This document shows positions 9,850 to 19,303 of a DNA stretch of 64,000 nt, piece after piece. The DNA is from Pseudoxanthomonas daejeonensis (GTDB lineage Bacteria; Pseudomonadota; Gammaproteobacteria; Xanthomonadales; Xanthomonadaceae), in the NCBI RefSeq assembly GCF_010093205.1, contig NZ_PDWN01000009.1, positions 124,001 through 188,000 of the forward strand. The letters are read 5' to 3'. The translations under genes were made by a program, and so were the position numbers. Within the stretch, counting starts at the first letter, position 1. Each line of letters starts with the position of its first letter. Under the pieces are notes generated by a model. It worked only from the letters and a program-made list of their open reading frames with translations, was not told the origin of the DNA and ran no database searches.

Positions 9850-10869
9850 ATGAGCATCAACGACCTGCTGTCACAGGACGAGATCGACGCGCTGCTGCAT
9901 GGCGTGGATTCCGGCGCCGTCAGCACCGAGCCCGAGCCGTTCGATCCCGGCGTCGCCCGGCAGTACGACTTCGCCAGCCAGGACCGGATCATCCGCGGCC
10001 GGATGCCGACCCTGGAGATGGTCAACGAGCGCTTCGTGCGGCTGTGGCGGATCGGCCTGTTCAACCTGATCCGGCGCTCGGCCGACCTGTCGGTGCGCGG
10101 CATCGAGCTGATCAAGTTCGGCGACTACATGCATTCGCTGTACGTGCCGACCAACCTCAACCTGATCCGCTTCAAGCCGCTGCGCGGCATGGGCCTGATC
10201 GTGTTCGAGCCCAAGCTCGTGTTCACCGTGGTGGACAACTTCTTCGGTGGCGACGGCCGCTACCCCACCCGCATCGAAGGCCGCGAGTTCACCCCGACCG
10301 AGATGCGGGTGATCCAGCTGCTGCTCAAGCAGACCTTCGCCGACCTGGTCGAGGCCTGGGCGCCGGTGATGAACGTGGAGTTCGAGTACATCAACTCCGA
10401 GATCAACCCGCACTTCGCCAACATCGTCACCCCGCGCGAGTACGTGGTGGTCAGCCGCTTCCACGTCGAGCTGGAGGGCGGCGGCGGCGAGATCCACGTG
10501 ACCCTGCCGTACTCCATGCTCGAGCCGATCCGCGAACTGCTCGACGCCGGCATCCAGAGCGACCGCATCGACCGCGACGAGAGCTGGAACAGCACGCTGC
10601 GCGAGCAGCTGATGCTGGCCGAGGTCACCGTCTCCAGCGTGCTGGCGAGCAAGCGCATCGACCTGCGCCAGCTCACCCGGCTCAAGGTCGGCGACATCCT
10701 GCCCATCGACCTGCCGCCGAGCGTGCCGGTATGCGTCGAGGACATTCCGGTCTTCACCGGCGAGTTCGGCCTGTCCAACGGCCGCAACGCGGTGAAGATC
10801 GTCCAGACCCGCCCGCCCGGCGCCCCGGCGCCGCGCACGCCCGTCAATACCGAGGAAACATCCGCATGA
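9850..10869 (+). CDS. fliM: Flagellar motor switch protein FliM
   Basis: FliM (339 aa) is the C-ring protein that binds CheY-P and controls rotation direction. The N terminus MSINDLLSQDEIDALLHGVD is the conserved CheY-P-binding segment. The middle CheC-like domain has LEMVNERFVRLWRIGLFNLI and the GDGRYPTRIEGREFTPTE motif. The C-terminal SpoA domain (LREQLMLAEVTVSSVLASK, LKVGDILPID) pairs with FliN. The next gene overlaps by 4 bp. Confidence 0.98.
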   Translation: MSINDLLSQDEIDALLHGVDSGAVSTEPEPFDPGVARQYDFASQDRIIRGRMPTLEMVNERFVRLWRIGLFNLIRRSADLSVRGIELIKFGDYMHSLYVPTNLNLIRFKPLRGMGLIVFEPKLVFTVVDNFFGGDGRYPTRIEGREFTPTEMRVIQLLLKQTFADLVEAWAPVMNVEFEYINSEINPHFANIVTPREYVVVSRFHVELEGGGGEIHVTLPYSMLEPIRELLDAGIQSDRIDRDESWNSTLREQLMLAEVTVSSVLASKRIDLRQLTRLKVGDILPIDLPPSVPVCVEDIPVFTGEFGLSNGRNAVKIVQTRPPGAPAPRTPVNTEETSA

Positions 10870-11204
10870 ACACCCAGGAAGAATCCGCCACCGCGCTGGC
10901 GCAGTTCGACGCGCTGCAGTCCGACAGCATGCTCGACGCGCGCGACCTCAACCTCGACGTGATCCTCGACGTGCCGGTGACCCTGTCGCTGGAAGTGGGC
11001 CGCTCGCGCATGCCGATCCGCAACCTGCTCCAGCTCAACCAGGGTTCGGTCATCGAACTGGAGCGCGGCGCAGGCGAACCGCTGGACGTCTACGTCAACG
11101 GCACCCTGATCGCGCATGGCGAGGTGGTGGTGATCAACGACCGGTTCGGCGTGCGCCTGACCGACGTGGTCAGCCCGAGCGAGCGGATCCGGAGACTGCG
11201 GTGA
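10866..11204 (+). CDS. fliN: Flagellar motor switch protein FliN
   Basis: FliN (112 aa) forms the base of the C-ring with FliM and helps dock FliH. Almost the whole mature part is one SpoA domain: DVILDVPVTLSLEVGRSRMP, IRNLLQLNQGSVIELERGAG, EPLDVYVNGTLIAHGEVVVI, NDRFGVRLTDVVSPSERI. The start is the ATG inside the fliM stop (ATGA). It overlaps fliO by 4 bp (GTGA). Confidence 0.98.
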   Translation: MNTQEESATALAQFDALQSDSMLDARDLNLDVILDVPVTLSLEVGRSRMPIRNLLQLNQGSVIELERGAGEPLDVYVNGTLIAHGEVVVINDRFGVRLTDVVSPSERIRRLR

Positions 11205-11614
11205 GCCTCACGCTGTCCACCCTGGCTGCCGCCACGCCGGCCATCGCGAACGCGGCCAAGCCGGCGGCGCAGGCCGCGCCCACCGGCCTGTTCGGCGCGT
11301 TCCTGGCGCTGATGCTGGTGCTGGGGCTGATCCTGGGCCTGGCCTGGCTGCTCAGGCGCCTGCCCGGCGCCGGTTTCCGCCCCGCCGAAGGGCTGCGCGT
11401 GGTGGCCAGCCTGCAACTGGGATCCAAGGAACGCGCCGTGGTGCTGGACGTGGGCGGTACGCAACTGCTGCTGGGCGTGACCCCGGCCGGCATCACCCGC
11501 CTGCACGAACTGGCGCAGCCGCTGCCCGCAGTCGAAGCCCCCAAGCTACCCACCCTGAAAGACCTGCCTGACTTCGCCCAGCTGCTGTCCAAGCGGCTGC
11601 GCAAGGACGCCTGA
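11201..11614 (+). CDS. fliO: Flagellar biosynthesis protein FliO
   Basis: FliO (137 aa) is a small membrane chaperone that helps assemble the FliP ring of the export gate. The start is GTG in a GTGA overlap with fliN. A membrane helix lies near residues 28-49 (GAFLALMLVLGLILGLAWLL). The cytosolic part has the family signature LRVVASLQLGSKERAVVLDV and TQLLLGVTPAGITRLHEL. Only 1 bp separates it from fliP. Confidence 0.93.
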   Translation: MSLTLSTLAAATPAIANAAKPAAQAAPTGLFGAFLALMLVLGLILGLAWLLRRLPGAGFRPAEGLRVVASLQLGSKERAVVLDVGGTQLLLGVTPAGITRLHELAQPLPAVEAPKLPTLKDLPDFAQLLSKRLRKDA

Positions 11615-11615
11615 C

Positions 11616-12392
11616 ATGCCGCGCCTCCGCCTTTCCCGCGTCCTCATCCTGCTTGCCCTGCTGCTGGTCGCATGCGCGCCGCTGCTGGCGCTGGCCGCGC
11701 CCGTCGCGCCGCAGATGCCGACGCTGCCGAACGTGACCGTCGGCCGGATCGGCGATGCGCCGGTCAGCGTGCCATTGCAGACCCTTTTGCTGATGACGGC
11801 GATCACCCTGCTGCCGTCGCTGCTGCTGGTGATGACCGCGTTCACCCGGATCATCATCGTGCTGGCCCTGCTGCGCCAGGCGCTGGGCACCGGGCAGACG
11901 CCCTCCAACCAGATCCTGGTCGGCCTGGCCCTGTTCCTGACCGCGATGATCATGATGCCGGTGTGGCAGAAGGCCTGGGACCTCGGCTTCGCACCGTACC
12001 TCGACGGCCGCATCGATTTCCGTACCGCCTGGGACCTGGGCACATCGCCGCTGCGCGGCTTCATGCTGGCCCAGGTGCGCGAGACCGACCTGATGACCTT
12101 CGCCGGCCTGGCCGGGCACGACACCTACAGCGGTCCGGAAGCGGTGCCGTTCCCGGTGCTGGTGGCCTCGTTCGTGACCTCCGAACTGAAGACCGCGTTC
12201 GAGATCGGCTTCCTGATCTTCATCCCGTTCGTGATCATCGACCTGGTCGTGGCCAGCGTGCTGATGTCGATGGGCATGATGATGCTGTCGCCGATGCTGA
12301 TCTCCGCGCCGTTCAAGATCCTGCTGTTCGTGCTGGTCGACGGCTGGGTCCTGACCGTCGGCACCCTGGCCGCCAGCTTCAACGGAGTCTGA
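11616..12392 (+). CDS. fliP: Flagellar export gate protein FliP
   Basis: FliP (258 aa) is the main subunit of the FliPQR export channel. It has a cleavable signal peptide (residues 1-28, ending LLALAAP) as in other FliP proteins. The core includes ITLLPSLLLVMTAFTRIIIV, LRQALGTGQTPSNQILVGLA, the periplasmic domain and the C-terminal helices (MGMMMLSPMLISAPFKILLF). Stop and fliQ start are 2 bp apart. Confidence 0.98.
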   Translation: MPRLRLSRVLILLALLLVACAPLLALAAPVAPQMPTLPNVTVGRIGDAPVSVPLQTLLLMTAITLLPSLLLVMTAFTRIIIVLALLRQALGTGQTPSNQILVGLALFLTAMIMMPVWQKAWDLGFAPYLDGRIDFRTAWDLGTSPLRGFMLAQVRETDLMTFAGLAGHDTYSGPEAVPFPVLVASFVTSELKTAFEIGFLIFIPFVIIDLVVASVLMSMGMMMLSPMLISAPFKILLFVLVDGWVLTVGTLAASFNGV

Positions 12393-12394
12393 GC

Positions 12395-12664
12395 ATGGCC
12401 CCCGAACTCGCCCTGACCGAACTGCGCCGCGGCCTGGAAGTTGCGCTCTGGGTCGGTGGCCCGCTGCTGCTGGCGGTGCTGGTGGTCGGTATCGTCGTGG
12501 GCGTCATCCAGGCCGCGACCCAGCTCAACGAGCCGACCATCGCGTTCATCGCCAAGGCGGTGACCCTGACCGCGGCACTGTTCGCGCTCGGCAGCTTCCT
12601 GCTCGCCTACCTGGTCGACTACACCATCGCGCTGTTCCAGCGCATCCCGCACCTGATCGGCTGA
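12395..12664 (+). CDS. fliQ: Flagellar export gate protein FliQ
   Basis: FliQ (89 aa) contributes four subunits to the FliPQR channel. Two membrane hairpin helices are visible (ALWVGGPLLLAVLVVGIVVG near 17-36 and TLTAALFALGSFLLAYLVDY near 55-74) around the conserved VIQAATQLNEPTIAFIAK loop. Length and sequence are typical. fliR follows 17 bp later. Confidence 0.97.
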   Translation: MAPELALTELRRGLEVALWVGGPLLLAVLVVGIVVGVIQAATQLNEPTIAFIAKAVTLTAALFALGSFLLAYLVDYTIALFQRIPHLIG

Positions 12665-12681
12665 CCCGGGCGCGACGCGCG

Positions 12682-13476
12682 ATGGATGCCGCCACCGCCA
12701 TGCTGATCGATGGCCAGCAAGCCTTCGGCATGCTGGGCACGATCATGTGGACCATGCTGCGCACCGGCGCGATGCTGATGGCCATGCCGCTGATCGGCAC
12801 GCGCGCGGTGCCGGTGCGCCTGCGCGTGCTGCTGGCCGGCGCGCTGGCGATGGCGATCGCACCGATGCTGCCACCGCCGCCCCAGGCGGGCGGCATCGAC
12901 GCGGTCACCGTGCTGGGCGTGGCCCGCGAAGTGGCGATGGGCGTGGCGATGGGCTTCGTCCTGAAGCTGGTGTTCGAGGCCGGCGCGCTCGCCGGCGAAC
13001 TGGTGTCGCAGGGCATGGGCCTGGCCTTCGCGCAGATGAACGATCCGCTGCGCGGCACCAGCTCGGGCGTGGTCGCGCAGTGGTTCTACATCGCGTTCGG
13101 GCTGCTGTTCTTCGCCGCCGACGGCCACCTGGCCATGATCGCCTTGCTGGTGCGCAGCTACCAGGTGCTGCCGATCGCCGCGCCCTGGGGCGACACCGGC
13201 GCCAGCCTGGGCGTGGTGGTCGAACTGTTCTCGCTGGTCCTGCGCGGCGGCCTGACGCTGGCGCTGCCGGTGATGGTCGCGCTGCTGGCGACCAACCTGG
13301 CCTTCGGCGTGCTCGCCCGCGCGGCACCGGCGCTCAACCCGATCCAGCTCGGCCTGCCGGTGGCCGTGCTGACCGGCCTGTTCCTGCTGGCGGTGCTGGT
13401 CGGTGAACTGGCCACGCCGGTGCAGGCCCTGTTCGATGCAGCCTGGGCCACCGGCGCCCGCGTCGCCGCTCCCTGA
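12682..13476 (+). CDS. fliR: Flagellar export gate protein FliR
   Basis: FliR (264 aa) is the single subunit that completes the FliPQR channel and contacts FlhB. It is strongly hydrophobic throughout. Family motifs are GTIMWTMLRTGAMLMAMPLI, the plug-region GEL...QGMGLAFAQMNDPLRGTSS and RAAPALNPIQLGLPVAVLTG. It is the last gene of the fliLMNOPQR block; no obvious terminator follows before the next gene 201 bp away. Confidence 0.97.
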   Translation: MDAATAMLIDGQQAFGMLGTIMWTMLRTGAMLMAMPLIGTRAVPVRLRVLLAGALAMAIAPMLPPPPQAGGIDAVTVLGVAREVAMGVAMGFVLKLVFEAGALAGELVSQGMGLAFAQMNDPLRGTSSGVVAQWFYIAFGLLFFAADGHLAMIALLVRSYQVLPIAAPWGDTGASLGVVVELFSLVLRGGLTLALPVMVALLATNLAFGVLARAAPALNPIQLGLPVAVLTGLFLLAVLVGELATPVQALFDAAWATGARVAAP

Positions 13477-13677
13477 GCCGGGTCAAGATCGCCCGCCACC
13501 ACGCCGATACCAGCCAGTAGCGCAGCAATCCCATGCGGCGTGGAGGCTCCGCCGATGCACACCCCGTACTGGCGAGGCGCCGGCCTGCGCCGCCCCGGCC
13601 CAGGGCATCGGCGGCAACGCTTTCCATTTGCCGATGGCGGCCGCATAGTGCGGTCGGGCACTGACGCAGGGGGCGTC

Positions 13678-15882
13678 ATGCAGCAATGGACCCGGCGCAA
13701 TACCCGCGACGCGATCCTGATCGCGGCGCTCTGCTTCGGCCTGCCGCTGCTCGCCATTCCCTACTGGCCGGGCTTCGGCACTGGCGCGACCGCCTCGCTG
13801 GCCCACCTTCAATGGGGCGTGCTGCTCGCCCTGGCGATGCTCTCGCCGCACAAGCTCTACTTCCGGATCGGCTACCTGTCGCTGTTCCTGGCCTGGTGCG
13901 TGCGACTGCTGCTGCGCGAGGACGACAGCGGCACCTGGGAGCTGTTGCTGCGCTCGCTGCCGCTGTATGCGGCGATGTATGGCTGGACCGTACTGTGCGC
14001 CCACTGGATGGGTTGGCCGCGCCCGCCCGGAAAGAACAGGATCCGCCAGCGCGACATTGTTCCGTACGGCGCGATCGCGCTGGTGCTCTACCCGCTTGGC
14101 TGGGCGCTGGGCCACGAGCTGGTCAACGGCCTGTTCTCCGAAGTCGCACCACCCAACCTCCTCGACCAGACCCTGCAGGTCGGCTTCGCGCGCTTCTTCG
14201 GCGTGCTCTGCCTGACGCTGCCGATCGTGCTGTTCTTCACCGGTCGCAACGAGCCTGCGCCGATGCCCAGCCGCATGTTCTGGTGGGAGTGGGTCCTGCT
14301 GGGCGGCTATTCCATGTTGCTGACGGCGCTGCTCTGGGCGCTGCCAGGGAGCAGCCAGCATCCCCTCGGCGGCCTGCTCGACCAGCGCTTCATGCTCGCC
14401 GCGCTGATGGTCTGGGCGGTGCTGCGCCTGCCCTGGCGCTGGTCGGCGCCGCTGATCGCCGCGGTGACCCTGCTGCTGGTCTACCTGGTCGGCGCCGGCA
14501 CCCGGGTCGGATTGCGCAGCGATGCCTTGCACCTGCTGCAGATCGGTTTCGAGATGAGCGTGCTGCAGCAGCTCATGGTGCTCACCCAGGTGATCGCGCG
14601 CGACAACCGCCGCGCCATCGCCCGGCTGGCCGAGGAAAGCCGTCGCGACGGACTCAGCGGCGTTCCCAACATCAATGCGCTGCGCCACGACCTGACCCAC
14701 GGCGGGCAACCACCCGCCGAGATCGGCTGCCTGGGCATCGAGCACCTGGACAACCTGATGGCCGGCTACGGCCTGCCGGCGCAGGAAGCGCTTACCGCCT
14801 CGATCCACGATTTCCTGCAACCGGACGTGCAGGCCTACACGCTGGGCATGGGCCGCTTCGCGCTGGTGCCGACCCGCGCGGACATGTCGTGGAAGGCGCT
14901 GCTGGCCAGGATCGAACAGTTCGAGTTCAACTATGCCGAAGCCCAGGTGCGGATCGAGCCCCACCTGGGGGTGTGCCCGCTGCGCGACGCGAGTGCGCAA
15001 TCGCTGGAACTGGCGCTGGACGCGTCCTACGGCGCGATGCAGGCCGCGCGCCAGCGTGGCGAGACCGCCCCGTTGTTCGCGACACCCGGGCTCAGCGACC
15101 CGGCCGCGCTGCGGGCGATGCTGGAAACCCATTCCCTGGCGCTTTCGCTGCTGCGCCGGCGCAAGATCGAACTGCACGTGCAGCCGATCCGCCGACTGTC
15201 CGCGACCACCGCGCAGATGGGCGAGATCCTGTGCCGGCTGCGCAGCGACGACGGGCGCCTGCTGATGCCGCGCGACTACATGGACGAGCTCGACGCCAGC
15301 CGCGGCGAGGTCGAACTCGACCGCGCGGTGATCGAGACCCTGCTGACCTGGATGCGCGACAACAGCCACCAGCTGCCGTACCCGCGGCTGACCGTGAACC
15401 TGACCGGTCGCAGCCTGGTGTCGGAGAACTTCCGCAACTGGCTGCTGTACCAGCTGGACGTGTTCCCCGGTTGCGCCGAGCGCCTGTGTTTCGAGATCAC
15501 CGAACGCGCGATCACCGGTGGCCTGGTCCAGGTGCGCCCCTTGCTGGACGGGCTGAGCCAGCGCGGCTGCCTGATCGCGCTCGACGACTTCGGCACTGGC
15601 ATGCAGAGCTTCGAGCGCCTGCAGCAGTTGCCGATCGACCTGGTCAAGATCGACGGCACCTTCGTGCGCAATGTCGCCAGCAACCCGCGCGACCGCGACC
15701 TGGTCCGGGCCATGGTCACCATCGCCCGCGCCTACCAGGCCGAGACGATCGCCGAGTACGTCGAGGATGCCGCGATCCTGGCGGTCCTGGAGGAACTTCA
15801 GGTCGACTGGATCCAGGGCTACCACATCGGCCGGCCGCAGCCGCTGGACAGCCTTCCGAGCCTGGCCGGGTCGTCGCCCTGA
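13678..15882 (+). CDS. Membrane GGDEF/EAL protein with degenerate GGDEF
   Basis: A 734-aa putative c-di-GMP phosphodiesterase. About eight N-terminal hydrophobic helices (to about residue 285) resemble a MASE-type sensor. The GGDEF domain is degenerate: the signature is GMGRF near 392, so cyclase activity is unlikely. The EAL domain is better kept. EAL reads EIL (E516), but VNLTGRS, FEITER, DDFGTG (D636-D637), LVKIDG, AEYVE and QGYHIG are all present, so hydrolysis is plausible. The start is ATG 13678, after a Gly-rich AGGGGG site; the longer in-frame ORF starts at 13540 without one. Its place between fliR and flhB suggests a role in motility control. Confidence 0.9.
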   Translation: MQQWTRRNTRDAILIAALCFGLPLLAIPYWPGFGTGATASLAHLQWGVLLALAMLSPHKLYFRIGYLSLFLAWCVRLLLREDDSGTWELLLRSLPLYAAMYGWTVLCAHWMGWPRPPGKNRIRQRDIVPYGAIALVLYPLGWALGHELVNGLFSEVAPPNLLDQTLQVGFARFFGVLCLTLPIVLFFTGRNEPAPMPSRMFWWEWVLLGGYSMLLTALLWALPGSSQHPLGGLLDQRFMLAALMVWAVLRLPWRWSAPLIAAVTLLLVYLVGAGTRVGLRSDALHLLQIGFEMSVLQQLMVLTQVIARDNRRAIARLAEESRRDGLSGVPNINALRHDLTHGGQPPAEIGCLGIEHLDNLMAGYGLPAQEALTASIHDFLQPDVQAYTLGMGRFALVPTRADMSWKALLARIEQFEFNYAEAQVRIEPHLGVCPLRDASAQSLELALDASYGAMQAARQRGETAPLFATPGLSDPAALRAMLETHSLALSLLRRRKIELHVQPIRRLSATTAQMGEILCRLRSDDGRLLMPRDYMDELDASRGEVELDRAVIETLLTWMRDNSHQLPYPRLTVNLTGRSLVSENFRNWLLYQLDVFPGCAERLCFEITERAITGGLVQVRPLLDGLSQRGCLIALDDFGTGMQSFERLQQLPIDLVKIDGTFVRNVASNPRDRDLVRAMVTIARAYQAETIAEYVEDAAILAVLEELQVDWIQGYHIGRPQPLDSLPSLAGSSP

Positions 15883-15960
15883 GCCCGCGGCGCGGCAGCG
15901 AGCGGGAGCCGATCTTCACCGGCCTGCATGGGCCTGTCCCGGCGGGGTTCGCGTCGGTTG

Positions 15961-15976
15961 TGGAACGGGGCTTGCA
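15961..15976 (+). promoter_or_regulatory. Sigma-54 (-24/-12) promoter of flhB operon
   Basis: TGGAACGGGGCTTGCA has GG at 15962-15963 and GC at 15974-15975, 12 bp apart, and differs from the RpoN consensus at one position (A for C). It lies 46 bp before flhB with transcription predicted near 15987. It is the third sigma-54 promoter in the cluster and sits just past the EAL gene stop. Confidence 0.82.
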
Positions 15977-16022
15977 TCGCCTGACCTGATTCCCGGTCCC
16001 CACCCCGGGGCAGGAACCGGCG

Positions 16023-17177
16023 ATGTCCGAGAACGAGGACGGCCAGGAGCGCACTGAGCAACCCAGCGAGAAACGGCTGCGCGAGGCCCGCGAAAAGGGA
16101 AACCTGCCGCGATCGCGCGAGCTGGCGACCGCCGCGGTGTTCGGCGCCGGGGTGATCGCGCTGCTCAGCTACGGGCCTGCGCTGGCGCATGGCACCCAGG
16201 GCTGGCTGCGCGGCGCACTCACTCCGGACCGGGCGCTGCTGCATGCGCCCGAACGCCTGTTCGGGCACATGGGCCTGCTGGTCCTGCAGCTGGTCTGGGT
16301 GATGCTGCCGCTGGCGGTCGTGTCGCTGCTCGCCGCATTCGTCGCACCGCTGGTGATGGGCGCCCTGCAGTTTTCCGGCAAGTCGCTCGTGCCCGACCTG
16401 AGCCGGCTCAACCCGATGTCCGGGCTCAAGCGCACCTACGGCCCGGAAAGCCTGGCCGAGCTCGCCAAGTCCCTGATGCGCGTCGCATTCGTCGGCACGG
16501 CCGCAGGCCTGACCCTGGCCCACGGCATGGACGTGCTGCGCAGCATGCCCAACCAGAGCCTGGAGGAGGCTGCGCGCACCGGCCTGCACTTCGCCGGCCG
16601 CCTGCTGCTGGCCACCGCCGGCGCGCTGGCGCTGCTGGCCGCGATCGATGCGCCCTACCAGCGCTGGAACTGGCTGCGGAAGCTGAAGATGACCCGCCAG
16701 GAACTTCGCGACGAGGCCAAGCAGAGCGAAGGCAATCCGCAGGTCAAGGGCAAGATCCGGCAGATGCAGTTCCAGCTGTCGCAGCGCCGGATGATGGAAG
16801 CGGTGCCTGCCGCCGACGTGATCGTGGTCAACCCGACCCACTACGCGGTGGCGCTCAAGTACGACGGCGACAACATGCGCGCGCCCACGGTCGTGGCGCG
16901 GGGCGTGGACGAAGTGGCGCATCGCATCCGCGAAGTGGCCGACCGGCACCGGGTCACGATCGTGTCGGCGCCGCCTCTGGCACGCGCCTTGTATAGGGAG
17001 AGCCAGCTCGGCAAGGAAATCCCCGTGAGACTGTACGCCGCTGTCGCCCAGGTCCTGTCCTACGTCTACCAGCTGCGCGCCTGGCGCGCCGGCACCGCGC
17101 CCGCCTCGCCGCAGCTGGGCGCCGTGGCCGTGGACGAGTTCCCCGACAACGGAAAGCCGGGCGGTAACCGCCGATGA
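16023..17177 (+). CDS. flhB: Flagellar export switch protein FlhB
   Basis: FlhB (384 aa) switches the export apparatus from rod/hook to filament substrates. The N terminus has the family motif EDGQERTEQPSEKRLREARE, followed by four membrane helices. The NPTH autocleavage site lies at N270-P271 (VVNPTHYAVALKYD). A short poorly conserved tail follows. Its ATG follows GGAACCGGCG after the sigma-54 promoter. It overlaps flhA by 4 bp. Confidence 0.98.
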   Translation: MSENEDGQERTEQPSEKRLREAREKGNLPRSRELATAAVFGAGVIALLSYGPALAHGTQGWLRGALTPDRALLHAPERLFGHMGLLVLQLVWVMLPLAVVSLLAAFVAPLVMGALQFSGKSLVPDLSRLNPMSGLKRTYGPESLAELAKSLMRVAFVGTAAGLTLAHGMDVLRSMPNQSLEEAARTGLHFAGRLLLATAGALALLAAIDAPYQRWNWLRKLKMTRQELRDEAKQSEGNPQVKGKIRQMQFQLSQRRMMEAVPAADVIVVNPTHYAVALKYDGDNMRAPTVVARGVDEVAHRIREVADRHRVTIVSAPPLARALYRESQLGKEIPVRLYAAVAQVLSYVYQLRAWRAGTAPASPQLGAVAVDEFPDNGKPGGNRR

Positions 17178-19267
17178 GCGCCCTGCCCTCGTCCACCCCG
17201 ATGTCGCGCCGCCTGGTCGAACTGGCCCGCAACGGCCTGGGCGCACCGCTGGTGGTGATCGCCCTGCTGGGCATGATCGTGGTGCCGATGCCGCCGATGC
17301 TGCTGGACATGCTGTTCAGCTTCAACATCGCGATCTCGCTGGTGGTGCTGCTGGCGGTGGTCTACGTGCAGCGACCGCTGGACTTCACGATCTTCCCGAT
17401 CATCCTGCTGACCACGACCATGCTGCGCCTGGCGCTGAACGTGGCCTCCACGCGCGTGATCCTGCTGCATGGCCAGGACGGCCACGAGGCCGCCGGCCAG
17501 GTGATCGCCGCGTTCGGCGAATTCGTGGTCGGCGGAAACTACGCGGTCGGAATAGTGGTCTTCGCGATCCTGACCATCATCAACTTCGTGGTCATCACCA
17601 AGGGCTCCGGGCGCATCTCCGAGGTGACGGCGCGCTTCATCCTCGACGCCATGCCCGGCAAGCAGATGGCGATCGACGCCGACCTCAACGCCGGCCTGCT
17701 GACCCGCGAGGAGGCCAAGGCCCGCCGCGAGGAAGTGCGCGAGGAAGCGGACTTCTACGGCGCGATGGACGGCGCCAGCAAGTTCATCCGCGGCGATGCG
17801 ATCGCCGGCATCCTGATCCTGTTCGTCAACCTGATCGGTGGCCTGGGCGTGGGCGTGCTCCAGCACGGCATGCCGGTGGCCGACGCGGCGGCGACCTACA
17901 CCCTGCTTTCGATCGGCGACGGCCTGGTCGCGCAGTTGCCGGCGCTGCTGGTGTCGACCGCCGTGGCCATGCTGGTCACCCGCGCCTCGCGCGCCCAGGA
18001 CATGGGCCAGGCGATGGTTGGCCAGGCGTTCGGCCAGCACAAGGCGCTGGCCATCGCCGCCGGCATCCTGATCCTGGTCGGCCTGGTCCCGGGCATGCCC
18101 AATGCCGCCTTTTTGACACTGGGCGGTGCGCTGGCCTTCGGCGCCTGGAAACTGTGGAAGCGCAGCGAGCAGGGCCAGGACGGCAGCGCCGACGGCGCGG
18201 TCGCCGGCGCCTTGCCGGCGCCGGGCCAGTCCAGCGCCGAACTGGACTGGGACGAACTGCGCCCGGTCGATCCGCTCGACCTGGAAGTCGGCTACCGGCT
18301 CATCCCGCTGGTGGACAAGGCCCAGGGCGGCGAGCTGATGGCACGGATCAAGGCCGTGCGCCGCAAGCTGACCCACGAGATCGGATTCCTGATCCCGCCG
18401 GTGCACATCCGCGACAACCTGGAACTGCCGGCGAACCATTACCGCCTGCTGGTCCACGGCGTGCCGGTGGCCACCGGCGAGATCCATCCCGACCGCGACC
18501 TGGCACTGGACCCGGGTGGCGCGCTGGGCGCGATCGACGGGATCAAGGGCAAGGACCCGGCGTTCGGCCTGGATGCGGTGTGGATCCAGCCGCACCAGCG
18601 TGCGCAGGCCGAATCGATGGGGTACACCGTCGTGGACCCGGCCACCGTGGTCGCCACCCACCTTTCGCACCTGGTCCGCGAACACGCGCCGGAGCTGCTC
18701 GGCCACGAAGAGGTGCAGGAGCTGCTGGCCACCCTGGCCAAGCGTGCGCCGAAGCTGGCCGAAGACCTCAGCCCGAAGACCCTGTCGCTGTCGGTGCTGG
18801 TGCGCGTGCTGCAGAACCTGCTGGTCGAGCGCGTGCCGGTCCGCCAGCTGCGCAAGATCGCCGAAGCCCTGGTCGAGCACGGCGCGCACAGCCAGGACCC
18901 GGCCGTGCTCACCGCCGCGGTGCGCAACACGCTGGGGCGCTTCATCGTCCAGGAGATCGCCGGTGCCGCGCCGGAGCTGCCGGTGTTCACCCTGGCGGCG
19001 CCACTGGAACGGGTCTTGCAGGATTCCGCGCAAGGCGCTTCCGGCGCCGCGCTGGAACCGGGTCTTGCCGAACGGTTGCAACAGAGCCTGGCCGATTGCG
19101 CAGGCCGCCAGGAAGCGCGCGGTGAACCGGCGGTGGTGCTGGTGCCAGCCACGGTTCGCGCCGCGCTGGCGCGGCTGGTCCGCCACAGCGTGCCCTCGCT
19201 GTCGGTGCTGGCCTACACCGAGGTGCCGGAAGACAAGCGGCTCAAGCTGATCGGCACGATCAGCTGA
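17174..19267 (+). CDS. flhA: Flagellar export gate protein FlhA
   Basis: FlhA (697 aa, usual length) forms the nonameric export gate ring. The N-terminal half holds about eight membrane helices and the FHIPEP-family region (RPLDFTIFPIILLTTTMLRL, ALNVASTRVILL, RISEVTARFILDAMPGKQMA). The C-terminal cytosolic domain that receives chaperone-substrate complexes begins near residue 360. The start lies in the ATGA overlap with flhB. Confidence 0.98.
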   Translation: MSALPSSTPMSRRLVELARNGLGAPLVVIALLGMIVVPMPPMLLDMLFSFNIAISLVVLLAVVYVQRPLDFTIFPIILLTTTMLRLALNVASTRVILLHGQDGHEAAGQVIAAFGEFVVGGNYAVGIVVFAILTIINFVVITKGSGRISEVTARFILDAMPGKQMAIDADLNAGLLTREEAKARREEVREEADFYGAMDGASKFIRGDAIAGILILFVNLIGGLGVGVLQHGMPVADAAATYTLLSIGDGLVAQLPALLVSTAVAMLVTRASRAQDMGQAMVGQAFGQHKALAIAAGILILVGLVPGMPNAAFLTLGGALAFGAWKLWKRSEQGQDGSADGAVAGALPAPGQSSAELDWDELRPVDPLDLEVGYRLIPLVDKAQGGELMARIKAVRRKLTHEIGFLIPPVHIRDNLELPANHYRLLVHGVPVATGEIHPDRDLALDPGGALGAIDGIKGKDPAFGLDAVWIQPHQRAQAESMGYTVVDPATVVATHLSHLVREHAPELLGHEEVQELLATLAKRAPKLAEDLSPKTLSLSVLVRVLQNLLVERVPVRQLRKIAEALVEHGAHSQDPAVLTAAVRNTLGRFIVQEIAGAAPELPVFTLAAPLERVLQDSAQGASGAALEPGLAERLQQSLADCAGRQEARGEPAVVLVPATVRAALARLVRHSVPSLSVLAYTEVPEDKRLKLIGTIS

Positions 19268-19303
19268 TGCGATGAAGTGAACAGGTAGCGGTAAGGAGCA
19301 GTC

